A DNA stretch of 41,672 nucleotides from an uncultured Eubacteriales bacterium (GTDB lineage: Bacteria > Bacillota > Clostridia > Tissierellales > Peptoniphilaceae): NCBI GenBank assembly GCA_900539225.1, contig UQBO01000012.1, positions 1 to 41,672 on the forward strand. The letters run 5' to 3'. Of this stretch, positions 16,930-24,656 are shown piece after piece. Position 1 is the stretch's first letter; each line of letters begins with the position of its first letter. The notes beneath the pieces are model-generated. The model saw only the letters and a list, made by a program, of their open reading frames with translations. It did no database searches and was not told the origin of the DNA. The position numbers and the translations under genes are program-made.

Positions 16930-18095
16930 TAAATCATCTCCTCTTTCTTAAATTGACTTTCTACATAATCCAAGACAAAATCATACATTTCGTCTGAATA
17001 TATCTTTATAGGTGCCATCCTCTTAAGAACGGCTTCCTTTGTAATCTTGTGATCTTGCCACGAGTGCGAATTAAAGGCAAAGTGCATTAAGAGTGGTTGG
17101 AACCTGTCGAGTGCATTCGCATACTTTGCTTCGTTCGTCTCAGCAGCCTCAAACTCATCCCAATATTTTCTAAGCTCAGCTCCTAAGGAATCAAGCTTTG
17201 AATATAATTTATCTGCCGCTTCGCTCTCTCTTTGCTTCTTATCCTCATTGCCCTTTGTGTCATAGCAATAGGTGTCGCCAGCGTATATCTCAATTAGGTC
17301 ATGATACAAAAGTAGTACCGCCGTCTTATTTGCGTCAACCTCAAACTTGCCCATGTCCTTAAAAACTGGTGCAAGAACCGCCGCGTGAAAGCTGTGTTCT
17401 GCGTCATTCTCTCTTCTCGAGCCGTCAGCTATCTTATTCACTCTCAAAATATTTTTCATCTCATCAAGTGTCAAGGCAAAGTCTACTTTTTTATATAGCT
17501 CTTTGTGTTTTTCCTCAAGTAAGATCTTTTCCTTAATATCTTCCAAAGCTCTCTTTCTGTGCGAAAACTTATTTTTCTCTTCGGTGCCTATCTCGGCATA
17601 AGTCTTGTCATGACCCTTTGGTAAGAAGAGTGGGTCGTAACCAAAACCGCCCGCGCCTCTGTATTCATAAAGTATCTCGCCATCAACATTGCCATGACCA
17701 TAAAATACTTTTTCATCCTCATCGATAAAGCAGATGACGCTCTTGAAGTGAGCCGTTCTGTCCCTGCCCTCAAGATTTTTGAGTAAGAGCTCGTTGTTAC
17801 CATGATCATCACCATGCTCCACAGCATAGCGCGCCGAGTAAATGCCGGGCTCGCCATAAAGACCGTCGCAGAAAAGGCCTGAGTCGTCGCTAATAACAGC
17901 GCAGTCCACCATATCGCGAAGAGCCTTAGCCTTGATGTAGGCATTCTCCTCTAAAGTAGTTCCTGTCTCATCAACATCGAAGTCAGCTATGCCAGCCTCT
18001 TTCTTAGATAAAACTTCATAGCCTAGCTCGTGAAATATTAATTTAATCTCTTTTAATTTATTTTCATTGTTTGTTGAAACAATAACTTTTTTCAT
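16929..18095 (-). CDS. Fusion of XTP/dITP pyrophosphatase (RdgB/HAM1) and HD-domain 5'-nucleotidase-like protein
   Basis: Residues 1-192 are a complete RdgB/HAM1 non-canonical purine NTP pyrophosphatase. It has the nucleotide motif STNNENK, catalytic SDDSGL (D70-D71), GxYSARYA, GGFGYDPLF and the base-recognition SHR at 178-180. Residues 205-388 are a full HD_3-type phosphohydrolase related to YfbR/HDDC2 5'-deoxynucleotidases, with H234 (NDAEHSF), H265-D266 (LLYHDLIEIYAGDT) and D330 (ALDRFQ). The usual RdgB is about 200 residues. The join is continuous with no frameshift. I start at ATG 18095 with AGAGG six bases upstream; a TTG two codons earlier is too close to that site. The gene lies 9 bases after the amidase and is coupled to pepA. 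Confidence 0.88.
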   Translation of the reverse strand: MKKVIVSTNNENKLKEIKLIFHELGYEVLSKKEAGIADFDVDETGTTLEENAYIKAKALRDMVDCAVISDDSGLFCDGLYGEPGIYSARYAVEHGDDHGNNELLLKNLEGRDRTAHFKSVICFIDEDEKVFYGHGNVDGEILYEYRGAGGFGYDPLFLPKGHDKTYAEIGTEEKNKFSHRKRALEDIKEKILLEEKHKELYKKVDFALTLDEMKNILRVNKIADGSRRENDAEHSFHAAVLAPVFKDMGKFEVDANKTAVLLLYHDLIEIYAGDTYCYDTKGNEDKKQRESEAADKLYSKLDSLGAELRKYWDEFEAAETNEAKYANALDRFQPLLMHFAFNSHSWQDHKITKEAVLKRMAPIKIYSDEMYDFVLDYVESQFKKEEMI

Positions 18096-18104
18096 AATCA
18101 ACCT

Positions 18105-19940
18105 CTAATAATAATTGTTCAAGTAATCTACAATGCCGTTATATAGACCATCGACCATCTTATCAAGGTAGGCTTGACTCTTTAAAAGCGCAAGAGTATT
18201 TTTATTTGATAAAAATTCCATCTCAAGTAGAGCCGCCGGCATATTCGTATTTCTTGTAACAACGTAGGCGCCTTCCTTAAGACCACGTCCCTTGTTGCCA
18301 ATAAGATTAGCAACAGCATTTAATATACAGTTAGCAAGCTCTTTTTGACTTCTTGTCTTATTACTGTGCTTTGCCTCGCTAGAGTATAAAACTTCTATAC
18401 CTGCTGCAGATGGTGAAGTAGCACTATTAACGTGAATACTTACAAAAATGTCCGCATTTACTTTATTTGCCATCCTTGCTCTTTCAAATATATCGACGTA
18501 TTCATCGACAGTATCGTTAGTCTTCAAAACATTGTAACCAGCCGCCTTAAGCTTCGCTTCCAAAGACCTAGCTACATACGGAATATAATCAGTTTCACTT
18601 GATCCGTCAATCTTAGATACAGAACCAGGATCCCTTCCGCCATGACCTGGATCAATCATGATTAAATAGTCTGATGGCTTGTTATTAATAATTCTACTAA
18701 GTTTTATAGCGTAGTCAGCACTTCCAGCATCCACTTTCTCTAAAGATACATTTCTAACTAGGTTTATAGTGTAAGTGTAGCCATTTTGCGCCTTTTCTAC
18801 GACAAGCGACCTTATATATGGGTCCTTAAAATCTTCAGTGCCTGTCTCAAGCTCTTTACTAGTCTCTACGTTCATACTTATGGTCTTCATTAGATCATCA
18901 TAAACGTAATCAGAGACTTTACCCTCAGTGTTCTTAATGGCAAAAATTCTGCTATCATAAGAGTAGAAAGACTTCATCGACTTCTTTGTATAAAATACAA
19001 GACCATCGTTTGTTTCTTCTATCTTGTAATCAATATTTGCATCCTCTATATCAATAACTATCCTAACATTCATATCAGATTTAGACTTGTCATTGTCAGC
19101 AAATTGACTAGCTCTAACGCCCTTGATGCCGTTCATGACTATATTATACTCCCTATATAGCTCTGGATCATCAAAGATAGCTTTTTCAAAATCAAGCACA
19201 AGCCTATCTGGACCATCAAGCTTAGTCACTTTATACTTGCCCTTTAGCCCTTGGAATAAAACCGCGTCCCTATCATTATGTCTAATAGCAACAACATTTG
19301 TCAAGTGCGCATAGCCATCAGTATTAGGCTTAATACTTGGTTGCTCACTAGTGTTCGGCTTTATACTAGGATTGTCAGGCTTGATTTGATCAGGCTCATC
19401 GTCCCCACTTGGTAGTATGATCGCGTCATCATCACCACTTGGCTCTTCACTAACTTGCGTATTAGTATTGATAGTAGCTGTCTGCGATTTATTGTCCCAG
19501 CCTACCTCGTAGCCAAAAAGTTCAGAGATAAACCTTAAAGGAACATAAGTCCTTGCTCCGCCGCCATTAACCCTAACAAGTCTTGGAGTGTAAGCCTTTT
19601 CTATAGGCTTAGTTACGCCATTAATCGTTGCCTCAGCCTTGTCTATAGTCAAGACTATGCTCTTGTCAGACATAGTTATGATAGCCGATTGACTTTTACT
19701 ATTCCAATCAACACTCGCGCCAAAAGTTTCGGATAAGAACCTGATTGGAACAAGCGTCCTTCTTTGATAGATAAAACTTGGCATCTCCTTGCTTTGTTTA
19801 TCCACTCCATCGACCTTTACATTTATTAATGCTGCTTTATAATTCTTATTCGCTATCTTTATATTTATGTTCTGTGCATATACATTCGCAGAACATAAAA
19901 AGCATAAAACAATAAGAAGTCCTAAAATAAATTTTTTCAT
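18105..19940 (-). CDS. Secreted N-acetylmuramoyl-L-alanine amidase with Cu-amine-oxidase-like and AMIN domains
   Basis: This cell-wall hydrolase cuts the bond between MurNAc and the stem peptide. I start at ATG 19940 behind CTAGGAGG; the 611-residue protein has a signal peptide (about 1-22). Residues 35-158 are a copper-amine-oxidase N-terminal-like domain, its two halves marked RRTLVPIRFLSETFG and ARTYVPLRFISELFG. A Pro/Asp-rich linker contains two copies of PSIKPNT. AMIN-like domains cover about 213-320 and 375-420. The C-terminal Amidase_3 domain carries zinc ligands H433 (IDPGHGGRDPGS), E449 and H503 (SIHVNSA), with catalytic E573 (LLEMEFLSN). It is the first gene of a three-gene unit. 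Confidence 0.92.
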   Translation of the reverse strand: MKKFILGLLIVLCFLCSANVYAQNINIKIANKNYKAALINVKVDGVDKQSKEMPSFIYQRRTLVPIRFLSETFGASVDWNSKSQSAIITMSDKSIVLTIDKAEATINGVTKPIEKAYTPRLVRVNGGGARTYVPLRFISELFGYEVGWDNKSQTATINTNTQVSEEPSGDDDAIILPSGDDEPDQIKPDNPSIKPNTSEQPSIKPNTDGYAHLTNVVAIRHNDRDAVLFQGLKGKYKVTKLDGPDRLVLDFEKAIFDDPELYREYNIVMNGIKGVRASQFADNDKSKSDMNVRIVIDIEDANIDYKIEETNDGLVFYTKKSMKSFYSYDSRIFAIKNTEGKVSDYVYDDLMKTISMNVETSKELETGTEDFKDPYIRSLVVEKAQNGYTYTINLVRNVSLEKVDAGSADYAIKLSRIINNKPSDYLIMIDPGHGGRDPGSVSKIDGSSETDYIPYVARSLEAKLKAAGYNVLKTNDTVDEYVDIFERARMANKVNADIFVSIHVNSATSPSAAGIEVLYSSEAKHSNKTRSQKELANCILNAVANLIGNKGRGLKEGAYVVTRNTNMPAALLEMEFLSNKNTLALLKSQAYLDKMVDGLYNGIVDYLNNYY

Positions 19941-20004
19941 AGCTATGCCTCCTAGTATTATATTAACATCAACGAGAGTAAATTGCAACTTATTTCAAAG
20001 ACTG

Positions 20005-20100
20005 TTACATAAATTTAACATCGTAAATGGCTTTGATGAGCCTTTGCTTATTATCTTTATGGATTTGCCACACATATCGCTTGAGGTGGTCTTGGTACAT
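20005..20100 (-). CDS. Possible 31-residue small ORF, unknown
   Basis: ATG at 20100 opens a 31-codon frame beginning MYQDHLKRYVWQ, rich in charged and aromatic residues, with a weak upstream AGGA. An in-frame TAG lies three codons before the ATG. It sits in the 365-base gap between the amidase and the BlaI/BlaR1 block, just downstream of a perfect palindrome. It resembles no family I know. It could be a small protein, a gene remnant or chance. Confidence 0.25.
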   Translation of the reverse strand: MYQDHLKRYVWQIHKDNKQRLIKAIYDVKFM

Positions 20101-20126
20101 GCTTATGTCCTAGCACTCGTAAAACG

Positions 20127-20146
20127 AATTATGTACTTACATAATT
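20127..20146. promoter_or_regulatory. Perfect 20-bp palindrome AATTATGTA-CT-TACATAATT
   Basis: Nine-base arms separated by two bases, as expected of a dimeric regulator's site. It lies upstream of the 31-codon ORF and about 190 bases before the amidase start. No clear consensus promoter overlaps it, so the regulated gene is uncertain. A repeat-family origin is also possible. Confidence 0.4.
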
Positions 20147-20215
20147 ACAATATTTGTTTCTCTTCAAAATCGATATTTATAATACATTTTTCTATTATAT
20201 TTTTCTTATATAATT

Positions 20216-20254
20216 CAAAAAACTACCCTCCTTACAATTATAGTAAAGAGGGTA
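20216..20254. terminator. Terminator ending the BlaI/BlaR1 block
   Basis: TACCCTCCTTAC (20224-20235) pairs with GTAAAGAGGGTA (20243-20254) with one mismatch. On the minus strand it is followed by GTTTTTTGAAT. It lies about 50 bases after the stop of the last lipoprotein gene and probably ends the whole accessory operon. Confidence 0.75.
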
Positions 20255-20305
20255 TATTTCATTTTCTTTTAATCAACGTATATAATTTGATTTACTTTAA
20301 CTTAT

Positions 20306-21004
20306 TTACTCTGATAAATTAAAGCTATTTACTAATTCATAATTTTTATCAAGTTTACTTAATTTTGAATCTTTTAAATTGTCATAATCAAGTGTCAAAA
20401 CTACGTATCCATTTTGAGTCATAATCGCATCGATGTCTTTATCTTTTTCATCAATCTTTGCTTTGATTTCATTAATTCCATCATTTTCAAGATATTCTGC
20501 CTTACTTGCGCTGATCTTACTTATATCATCAGCCTTAGATAGGTATTTACCCTCTAAAGAGTATACATATCCGTCTGTTTTGCCCATTTTATTTAGAACA
20601 AGATATTCGTCATTCGATGAGATTTCTATAGCACCGTCACCTTGTATTTGATCAAATCCTAGACCATTGATATCAACTGCTGAGCTTAATTTTTTATCAT
20701 CTAAGCTGTATATTAATAAGCCATTGTAATTAAGTACACCAGCGTATTTATCATTAGCAAATATAAGCTTTGGAGCAACTGCTCCAAGAGGTGCTTCAAG
20801 AACTTCATTTTGTATATCTGCCTTTATAAACTTATCAAGAGCTTCATCTTTCTCAAACTTAGTTGTTTCATTTTGCATTTCTTCTTTAGATTCATTTTGC
20901 ACTTCTTTATCTGTATCTTTTGTACAAGCTGTTAGGCAAAACGCTGCCATCATTAAAACCGCTAGGATAAAAACTAATGTTTTTTTGTTTTTTAAACTTT
21001 TCAT
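20306..21004 (-). CDS. Lipoprotein, resembling the sensor-like tail of some clostridial BlaR1/M56 proteins
   Basis: The 232-residue protein has a signal peptide ending in the lipobox LTAC with C27 as the lipidated cysteine. A short charged, Asn/Glu-rich linker follows, then a beta-rich domain with repeats of the type NDKYAGVLNYNGLLIYSLDDKKL and GDGAIEISSNDEYLVLNKMGKTDGYVYSLEGKYL, like propeller blades. From memory, similar blocks form the extracellular C-terminal part of M56/BlaR1-like proteins in Clostridia. Here it would be a separate lipoprotein in the same operon as blaI-blaR1, so a ligand-sensing or inhibitor-binding role is plausible but unproven. It starts behind AAAAGGAGAAA and is the last gene before a terminator. 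Confidence 0.65.
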   Translation of the reverse strand: MKSLKNKKTLVFILAVLMMAAFCLTACTKDTDKEVQNESKEEMQNETTKFEKDEALDKFIKADIQNEVLEAPLGAVAPKLIFANDKYAGVLNYNGLLIYSLDDKKLSSAVDINGLGFDQIQGDGAIEISSNDEYLVLNKMGKTDGYVYSLEGKYLSKADDISKISASKAEYLENDGINEIKAKIDEKDKDIDAIMTQNGYVVLTLDYDNLKDSKLSKLDKNYELVNSFNLSE

Positions 21005-21055
21005 TTCATTTCTCCTTTTAAAGATATAATATTTATTGAATAAGATTTATTTAGT

Positions 21056-21583
21056 TTAATAAGAAATGACTATCTTTAATAAATAATCTTCTTTTTTATC
21101 ATTAAATACCTTATCTATTTCATTTATATTTGACCATTTAAACAAAATCTCTGTATTTTCATCCATTGGTACATTAATTTTAAACCTTTGAAGTTCAGAA
21201 GAAATTCCTTCGCTCATATTTTTATCTTTTATTGGGAAATTTATTCTATTATATGAAATCAAACTCATATATTCCCCCTCTTCAATACTCCAAATATTAA
21301 TTGGAAGATATCTAGGTAACACAATGTCAACAATATCACTTTTTTTCTCAATTTTTATTTTAATTTCAGAATTTGATTGAGAGTCTCCCACAAGCTGTAT
21401 AGGATAAGACTTGTTATTAATTAAAACAATATTATTTTTTGGATAGCCGTTCTCATCTACAGGAAATTCAACATCAACTTTTTCTTCCATTAATAATTCC
21501 TCATTACATCCTACTAATAAAAATGTTAGAGAAATTGTAAAAACAAAAATCAGAATAGTTAAAATCTTCTTGTATATACCCAT
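21056..21583 (-). CDS. Small lipoprotein, unknown function
   Basis: The 175-residue protein has a hydrophobic signal ending LLVGC, with C26 the predicted lipidation site. The mature domain of about 150 residues is mostly beta-strand-like (KNNIVLINNKSYPIQLVG, EIKIKIEKKSDIVDIVLP, QRFKINVPMDENTEILFKW). I do not recognise a family. Its start lies inside the last codons of the cysteine protease gene, preceded by GGGGGAGGAAG, so the two are translationally coupled. That suggests a functional partner at the membrane, for instance an immunity protein, chaperone or substrate of the protease. Confidence 0.7.
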   Translation of the reverse strand: MGIYKKILTILIFVFTISLTFLLVGCNEELLMEEKVDVEFPVDENGYPKNNIVLINNKSYPIQLVGDSQSNSEIKIKIEKKSDIVDIVLPRYLPINIWSIEEGEYMSLISYNRINFPIKDKNMSEGISSELQRFKINVPMDENTEILFKWSNINEIDKVFNDKKEDYLLKIVISY

Positions 21584-22659
21584 GCATTGCTTCCTCCCCC
21601 TAAGCTATAAGTGAAATTGCCAGAAGAGTTTAAATTTACACTTCTATGAACTCCACCATTTGGTTCTAATAGTATTAAAATTTTATCATTATTTCTTCCA
21701 TAAGAACCAGTCCAATCTTCATATCCGATTAAACCAACTGAGTGTCCTCTCAAACCTAAATGCATTGGATTATAAGATTCAATATCTCTTTTGACTTCAT
21801 CGAAGCTAATAACGCCAGTTTGTGAAGGATATAGGTCCCAGTGATTATATGCCTTTTTTATGTCGCTCCAATTTCCGCGTTGTTCAGGATTGTCTGGAAA
21901 TACATAATTAGCAACATCTGATGCTGAAAGAGATTCTCCCTTAAAATAATTAATAATTGCAGCACAAGTTGCTGCCCAACACCAAGGATGTTTCCCTTGA
22001 GACACGCCCTGAACTCTCAATGTTTTATAAGATGTAGGTCCATCAACTCCAGTTGGATGTAGATCGATATTCAAATAATCTGACTTATTAAACTCTGTTT
22101 TTAATTCATTGTAAGATGAAATCTTTGACAATGATGATAACGGAAATTTGAAAACAGAAGAAAGTTTCCCAACTTCATTGCCATCATTATATAATTTAAA
22201 AATTTCAACACAATTTTTTCCATCAAATGCTTGTAAATGAACACCATCTGTTAATAATACAAAGTCTTTCATCTTATTAGTATTCATAAAATTTTCTAAT
22301 TCTCTAGCGAAAGAAATTGATAATGAGGAACTAAATTCGCCCATATTTTCTGTAACTTCAAATATAGAAACTATATTTTTATTTAATAAAACTGGAAAAC
22401 AAGTTGAATTTGTATTTTCTATTACATTAAATACCGTAAAAGGCTCTCCTATACTATAATTGTCTAAAGAACCAATAAGTTCATCATTTTCCAATAGTGC
22501 ATGTAAATGCTTTGGGAAAACATTGTTTGCATATTTAACTAAATCCGCATTAACCTCTAAACTTCTTATTCCATTAATAGAATTTTCATTAGCAAAAACA
22601 GGCATAGGCTCCGACAATGTAATTGCTAAAACTAACAATATAACCATTAATTTTTTCAT
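21559..22659 (-). CDS. Secreted papain-like cysteine protease
   Basis: The 366-residue protein has a signal peptide (cut near residue 23, after PVFA), a long N-terminal region (about 24-210) that looks like a propeptide, and a C-terminal papain-like domain. The catalytic set is in order: oxyanion Q221, C227 in QGKHPWCWAATCAA, H306 in LRGHSVGLIGYE and N334 in LEPNGG. The WCWAA signature is that of the AvrRpt2/staphopain/C39-like bacterial papain families. It should act outside the cell. It belongs to the BlaI/BlaR1-controlled block, overlaps the next lipoprotein gene by 25 bases, and a small ORF and an inverted repeat precede it. Confidence 0.85.
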   Translation of the reverse strand: MKKLMVILLVLAITLSEPMPVFANENSINGIRSLEVNADLVKYANNVFPKHLHALLENDELIGSLDNYSIGEPFTVFNVIENTNSTCFPVLLNKNIVSIFEVTENMGEFSSSLSISFARELENFMNTNKMKDFVLLTDGVHLQAFDGKNCVEIFKLYNDGNEVGKLSSVFKFPLSSLSKISSYNELKTEFNKSDYLNIDLHPTGVDGPTSYKTLRVQGVSQGKHPWCWAATCAAIINYFKGESLSASDVANYVFPDNPEQRGNWSDIKKAYNHWDLYPSQTGVISFDEVKRDIESYNPMHLGLRGHSVGLIGYEDWTGSYGRNNDKILILLEPNGGVHRSVNLNSSGNFTYSLGGGSNAWVYTRRF

Positions 22660-22707
22660 AATATAACCTCACTTTCTAATTTTTTTATTATCTCTTTTTA
22701 ATAAGCT

Positions 22708-22758
22708 TTAATCAAAGCTATCTCCATTCTTAAACCTTTGTGGATTCAAATAACGCAT
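22708..22758 (-). CDS. Possible 16-residue peptide ORF in front of the protease gene
   Basis: GAAGGAGAAAATTATA is followed by ATG and 16 codons (MRYLNPQRFKNGDSFD) then TAA, ending 48 bases before the protease start. The ribosome-binding site is as good as those of real genes nearby, but the peptide is hydrophilic, lacks a signal and matches nothing I know. It could be a leader peptide, a small product or a decayed gene start. Confidence 0.35.
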   Translation of the reverse strand: MRYLNPQRFKNGDSFD

Positions 22759-22789
22759 TATAATTTTCTCCTTCAATTAAAGTTATATT

Positions 22790-22821
22790 TTAATGTATAT
22801 TATTACTAATTTATACATTAA
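22790..22821. promoter_or_regulatory. Inverted repeat TTAATGTATA-N12-TATACATTAA upstream of the protease
   Basis: Perfect 10-bp arms with a 12-base centre, between the SH3 gene and the small ORF/protease. No T run follows it on the minus strand, so it does not look like a terminator. A TTGCAT hexamer lies upstream with TATAAA about 15 bases further on. An operator for an internal promoter is the best guess, though the sequence differs from the palindrome in front of blaI. Confidence 0.4.
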
Positions 22822-22868
22822 TATTTTTATAAATTTGTAATTTAATATGCAAAATTAATCGTGTTATT

Positions 22869-23219
22869 TTAACCTATTTCTTCAAGGTATGATAATACTA
22901 CCCATCCAGAAAGTCCATCTGATTGTTTAGTACCCCAAACCCATTCGTATCCGTCTTTATATATTATATCTCCTCCATCTTGAACTGATATATAATCTCC
23001 AGGATAAAGCAAGCCAACGATTATACCGTCAAGTCCTGGTGTTTTTCTCATTCTTAAGCCTTCAACTCTTGGATCATATGTCGCTGATAGTGGTAAAACT
23101 ATTTCTTTTACCCTGTAAACTTTAACATCAGTCTCGTTCTTTGCTAAAGCAATCCCTCCTAAATTGCTAATCAATAATACTACTACCAATAAAAATACAG
23201 ATACTTTTTTCAATTTCAT
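22869..23219 (-). CDS. Secreted SH3-like (SH3b) domain protein
   Basis: The 116-residue protein has a signal peptide (about 1-26, ending GIALA) and a single bacterial SH3 domain. Typical features are LRMRKTPGLDGIIVGLLYPGDYISV and GYEWVWGTKQSDGLSGWV. Such domains usually bind peptidoglycan cross-bridges or other wall components. There is no catalytic domain. I prefer the second ATG (23219), which is five bases after AAGGA; the first ATG is too close. It follows the interrupted blaR1 frame and precedes the cysteine protease, so it may tether or inhibit something at the wall. Confidence 0.8.
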   Translation of the reverse strand: MKLKKVSVFLLVVVLLISNLGGIALAKNETDVKVYRVKEIVLPLSATYDPRVEGLRMRKTPGLDGIIVGLLYPGDYISVQDGGDIIYKDGYEWVWGTKQSDGLSGWVVLSYLEEIG

Positions 23220-23285
23220 CATTTCCTTAATTTTTAAAATTTAATTAGTTATAAATCATACTATTAAACCTTGCATATTAAGTTA

Positions 23286-23612
23286 TTACCTTATATAACT
23301 GTTTATTTTTACTCTATATTCTAATCTGTTAGTTGAATCATTATCAATAATGACTTCGAAATTGCTATTATGATATGTTTGAAATTTTAAAATGACATCT
23401 TCATTATAACTTTTCTTAAATATAGCATTTCCATTTTCTTTTATAATAATTACATAATCTACTCCTCCACTACACGACAAATCACTCATTTTAACAGTAA
23501 ATCCATCATGATTTGTCCCATTCCAAGAATCCATATTAAATTTATAAGATTTGTGTTCCAAGCCCTCTAAGCTTTCTTTGCTGTCAATATTGACAGACCT
23601 TAGTTCATTATA
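23286..23612 (-). pseudogene. In-frame continuation of blaR1 beyond a TAG codon (possible sensor tail)
   Basis: The codon just before this 108-residue open frame is the TAG (23613-23615) that ends blaR1, and both are in the same frame. Read past the TAG, it continues YNELRSVNIDSKESLEG and then a beta-rich region of about 90 residues ending YRVKINSYIR. Without read-through the only start is TTG 23561, with AGAGG only three bases upstream, and no signal peptide would be present. The segment most likely belonged to the extracellular C-terminus of BlaR1. A nonsense mutation, a sequencing error or true read-through are all open. Confidence 0.6.
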
Positions 23613-24656
23613 CTATATCTCTCCTAATTTTAAATTCTTATATTTATCTTCTGTTATTTCTGATACTCTATTATCAATATTAAGCACAATATTTGACTCA
23701 GGCTCACTTGAGATATATTTATCTGCTTTATCTGCATAAACATCTATATATGGTAAAGCAGATAAAACTAATGCTAGTGCAAACACACAGACTCCTATTA
23801 AACTTCGTTTCCATTTTTTCATAATAATTATCCTTTCTTTTGTTGGATGTAATTTTAATACTGAATATTTTGGATTTTGATTTTGTTCTATAAGTTTCAA
23901 CATTGACATACAATATGCTTTTCTGTTATCTATAGTATCCCCTAATTTTTGAATTACTAACTTATCACAGAGAATTTCCATATCATCTTCTATGAATTTT
24001 AGGCTTGCAAGAATAAATATGTTATACCAATGAATGCAAGCAATAAAATTTTTAATATGTTTAAATACAATATCAAATTTTTTCACATGTGTAAGTTCAT
24101 GAATAAGAACAAATTTCAATAACTCATCATCTTCTAATATATGACTCTGTATAATAATCTTAGGATTAATAACTCCATATGTTATTGGTACTTTTATCTT
24201 GTCGTTTATTAATATACTTATTTTCCTTTTAAATTTAAATAAATTGAGTGCTTTTTCTACTCTTGCATCATTTACTAATTGTGTAGAATTCTTCAGTGCC
24301 TTATTCATTTTAATAACTCGTAATACTACATAAGTTAAAAGTAAAACTGACACACACAAACAGTTTATTCTATTTAAAAAGCTTCCTATCTCTATTAATA
24401 GTAATCTTACATATTTACTTACTATCATTATAGGCTCTAAAATGTACCTTAACACTCCATATTGATTAAAATCTACAACTTTTATCAATAGCAGATATGG
24501 AGAAATTAGATAAATAAAAAGTATTGACCATAGAATCATATTTGCTCTCTTTACACTTTTTACATTTAAGATTAGTCTAAACAAAAGTATTATAGCTATA
24601 ATAAATATGCTTTTTACACTTTTCTCCAAATATGAAGCTCTTACTATGTTTATCAT
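23613..24656 (-). CDS. BlaR1-like M56 membrane metalloprotease/sensor, ended by an in-frame TAG
   Basis: BlaR1/MecR1 proteins sense an extracellular signal and use a membrane zinc protease to inactivate BlaI. The 347-residue protein has about four membrane segments (14-34, 39-60, 95-115, 284-304). The cytosolic M56 metalloprotease loop carries HELTH at 186-190 and the acidic helix EDDMEILCDK near 223-232. Only about 40 residues follow the last membrane segment before the TAG, so the outside sensor is nearly absent unless the frame is read through (see 23286-23612). No penicillin-binding sensor domain is visible, so the signal is probably not a beta-lactam bound by the classic domain. The start overlaps the blaI stop (TAATG). 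Confidence 0.85.
   Translation of the reverse strand: MINIVRASYLEKSVKSIFIIAIILLFRLILNVKSVKRANMILWSILFIYLISPYLLLIKVVDFNQYGVLRYILEPIMIVSKYVRLLLIEIGSFLNRINCLCVSVLLLTYVVLRVIKMNKALKNSTQLVNDARVEKALNLFKFKRKISILINDKIKVPITYGVINPKIIIQSHILEDDELLKFVLIHELTHVKKFDIVFKHIKNFIACIHWYNIFILASLKFIEDDMEILCDKLVIQKLGDTIDNRKAYCMSMLKLIEQNQNPKYSVLKLHPTKERIIIMKKWKRSLIGVCVFALALVLSALPYIDVYADKADKYISSEPESNIVLNIDNRVSEITEDKYKNLKLGEI

Noticed and set aside
19867..20322. Plus-strand 151-codon open frame covering the amidase start and the 20-kb gap
   Set aside because: It overlaps the amidase signal peptide, has no ribosome-binding site, runs through the terminator at 20224-20254 and has a low-complexity Phe/Ile/Asn-rich end.
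22790..22821. Inverted repeat as terminator of the SH3 gene
   Set aside because: Purely AT stem, 12-base loop and no T run on the minus strand; an operator-like role is more likely.
23728..23822. Internal start in blaR1 at ATG 23822 giving a small secreted protein (MKKWKRSLIGVCVFALALV...)
   Set aside because: AAAGGA is well placed and the peptide resembles a signal sequence, but this stretch is the expected last membrane helix of BlaR1 and the AAAGGA simply encodes Lys-Glu-Arg. Kept as part of blaR1.
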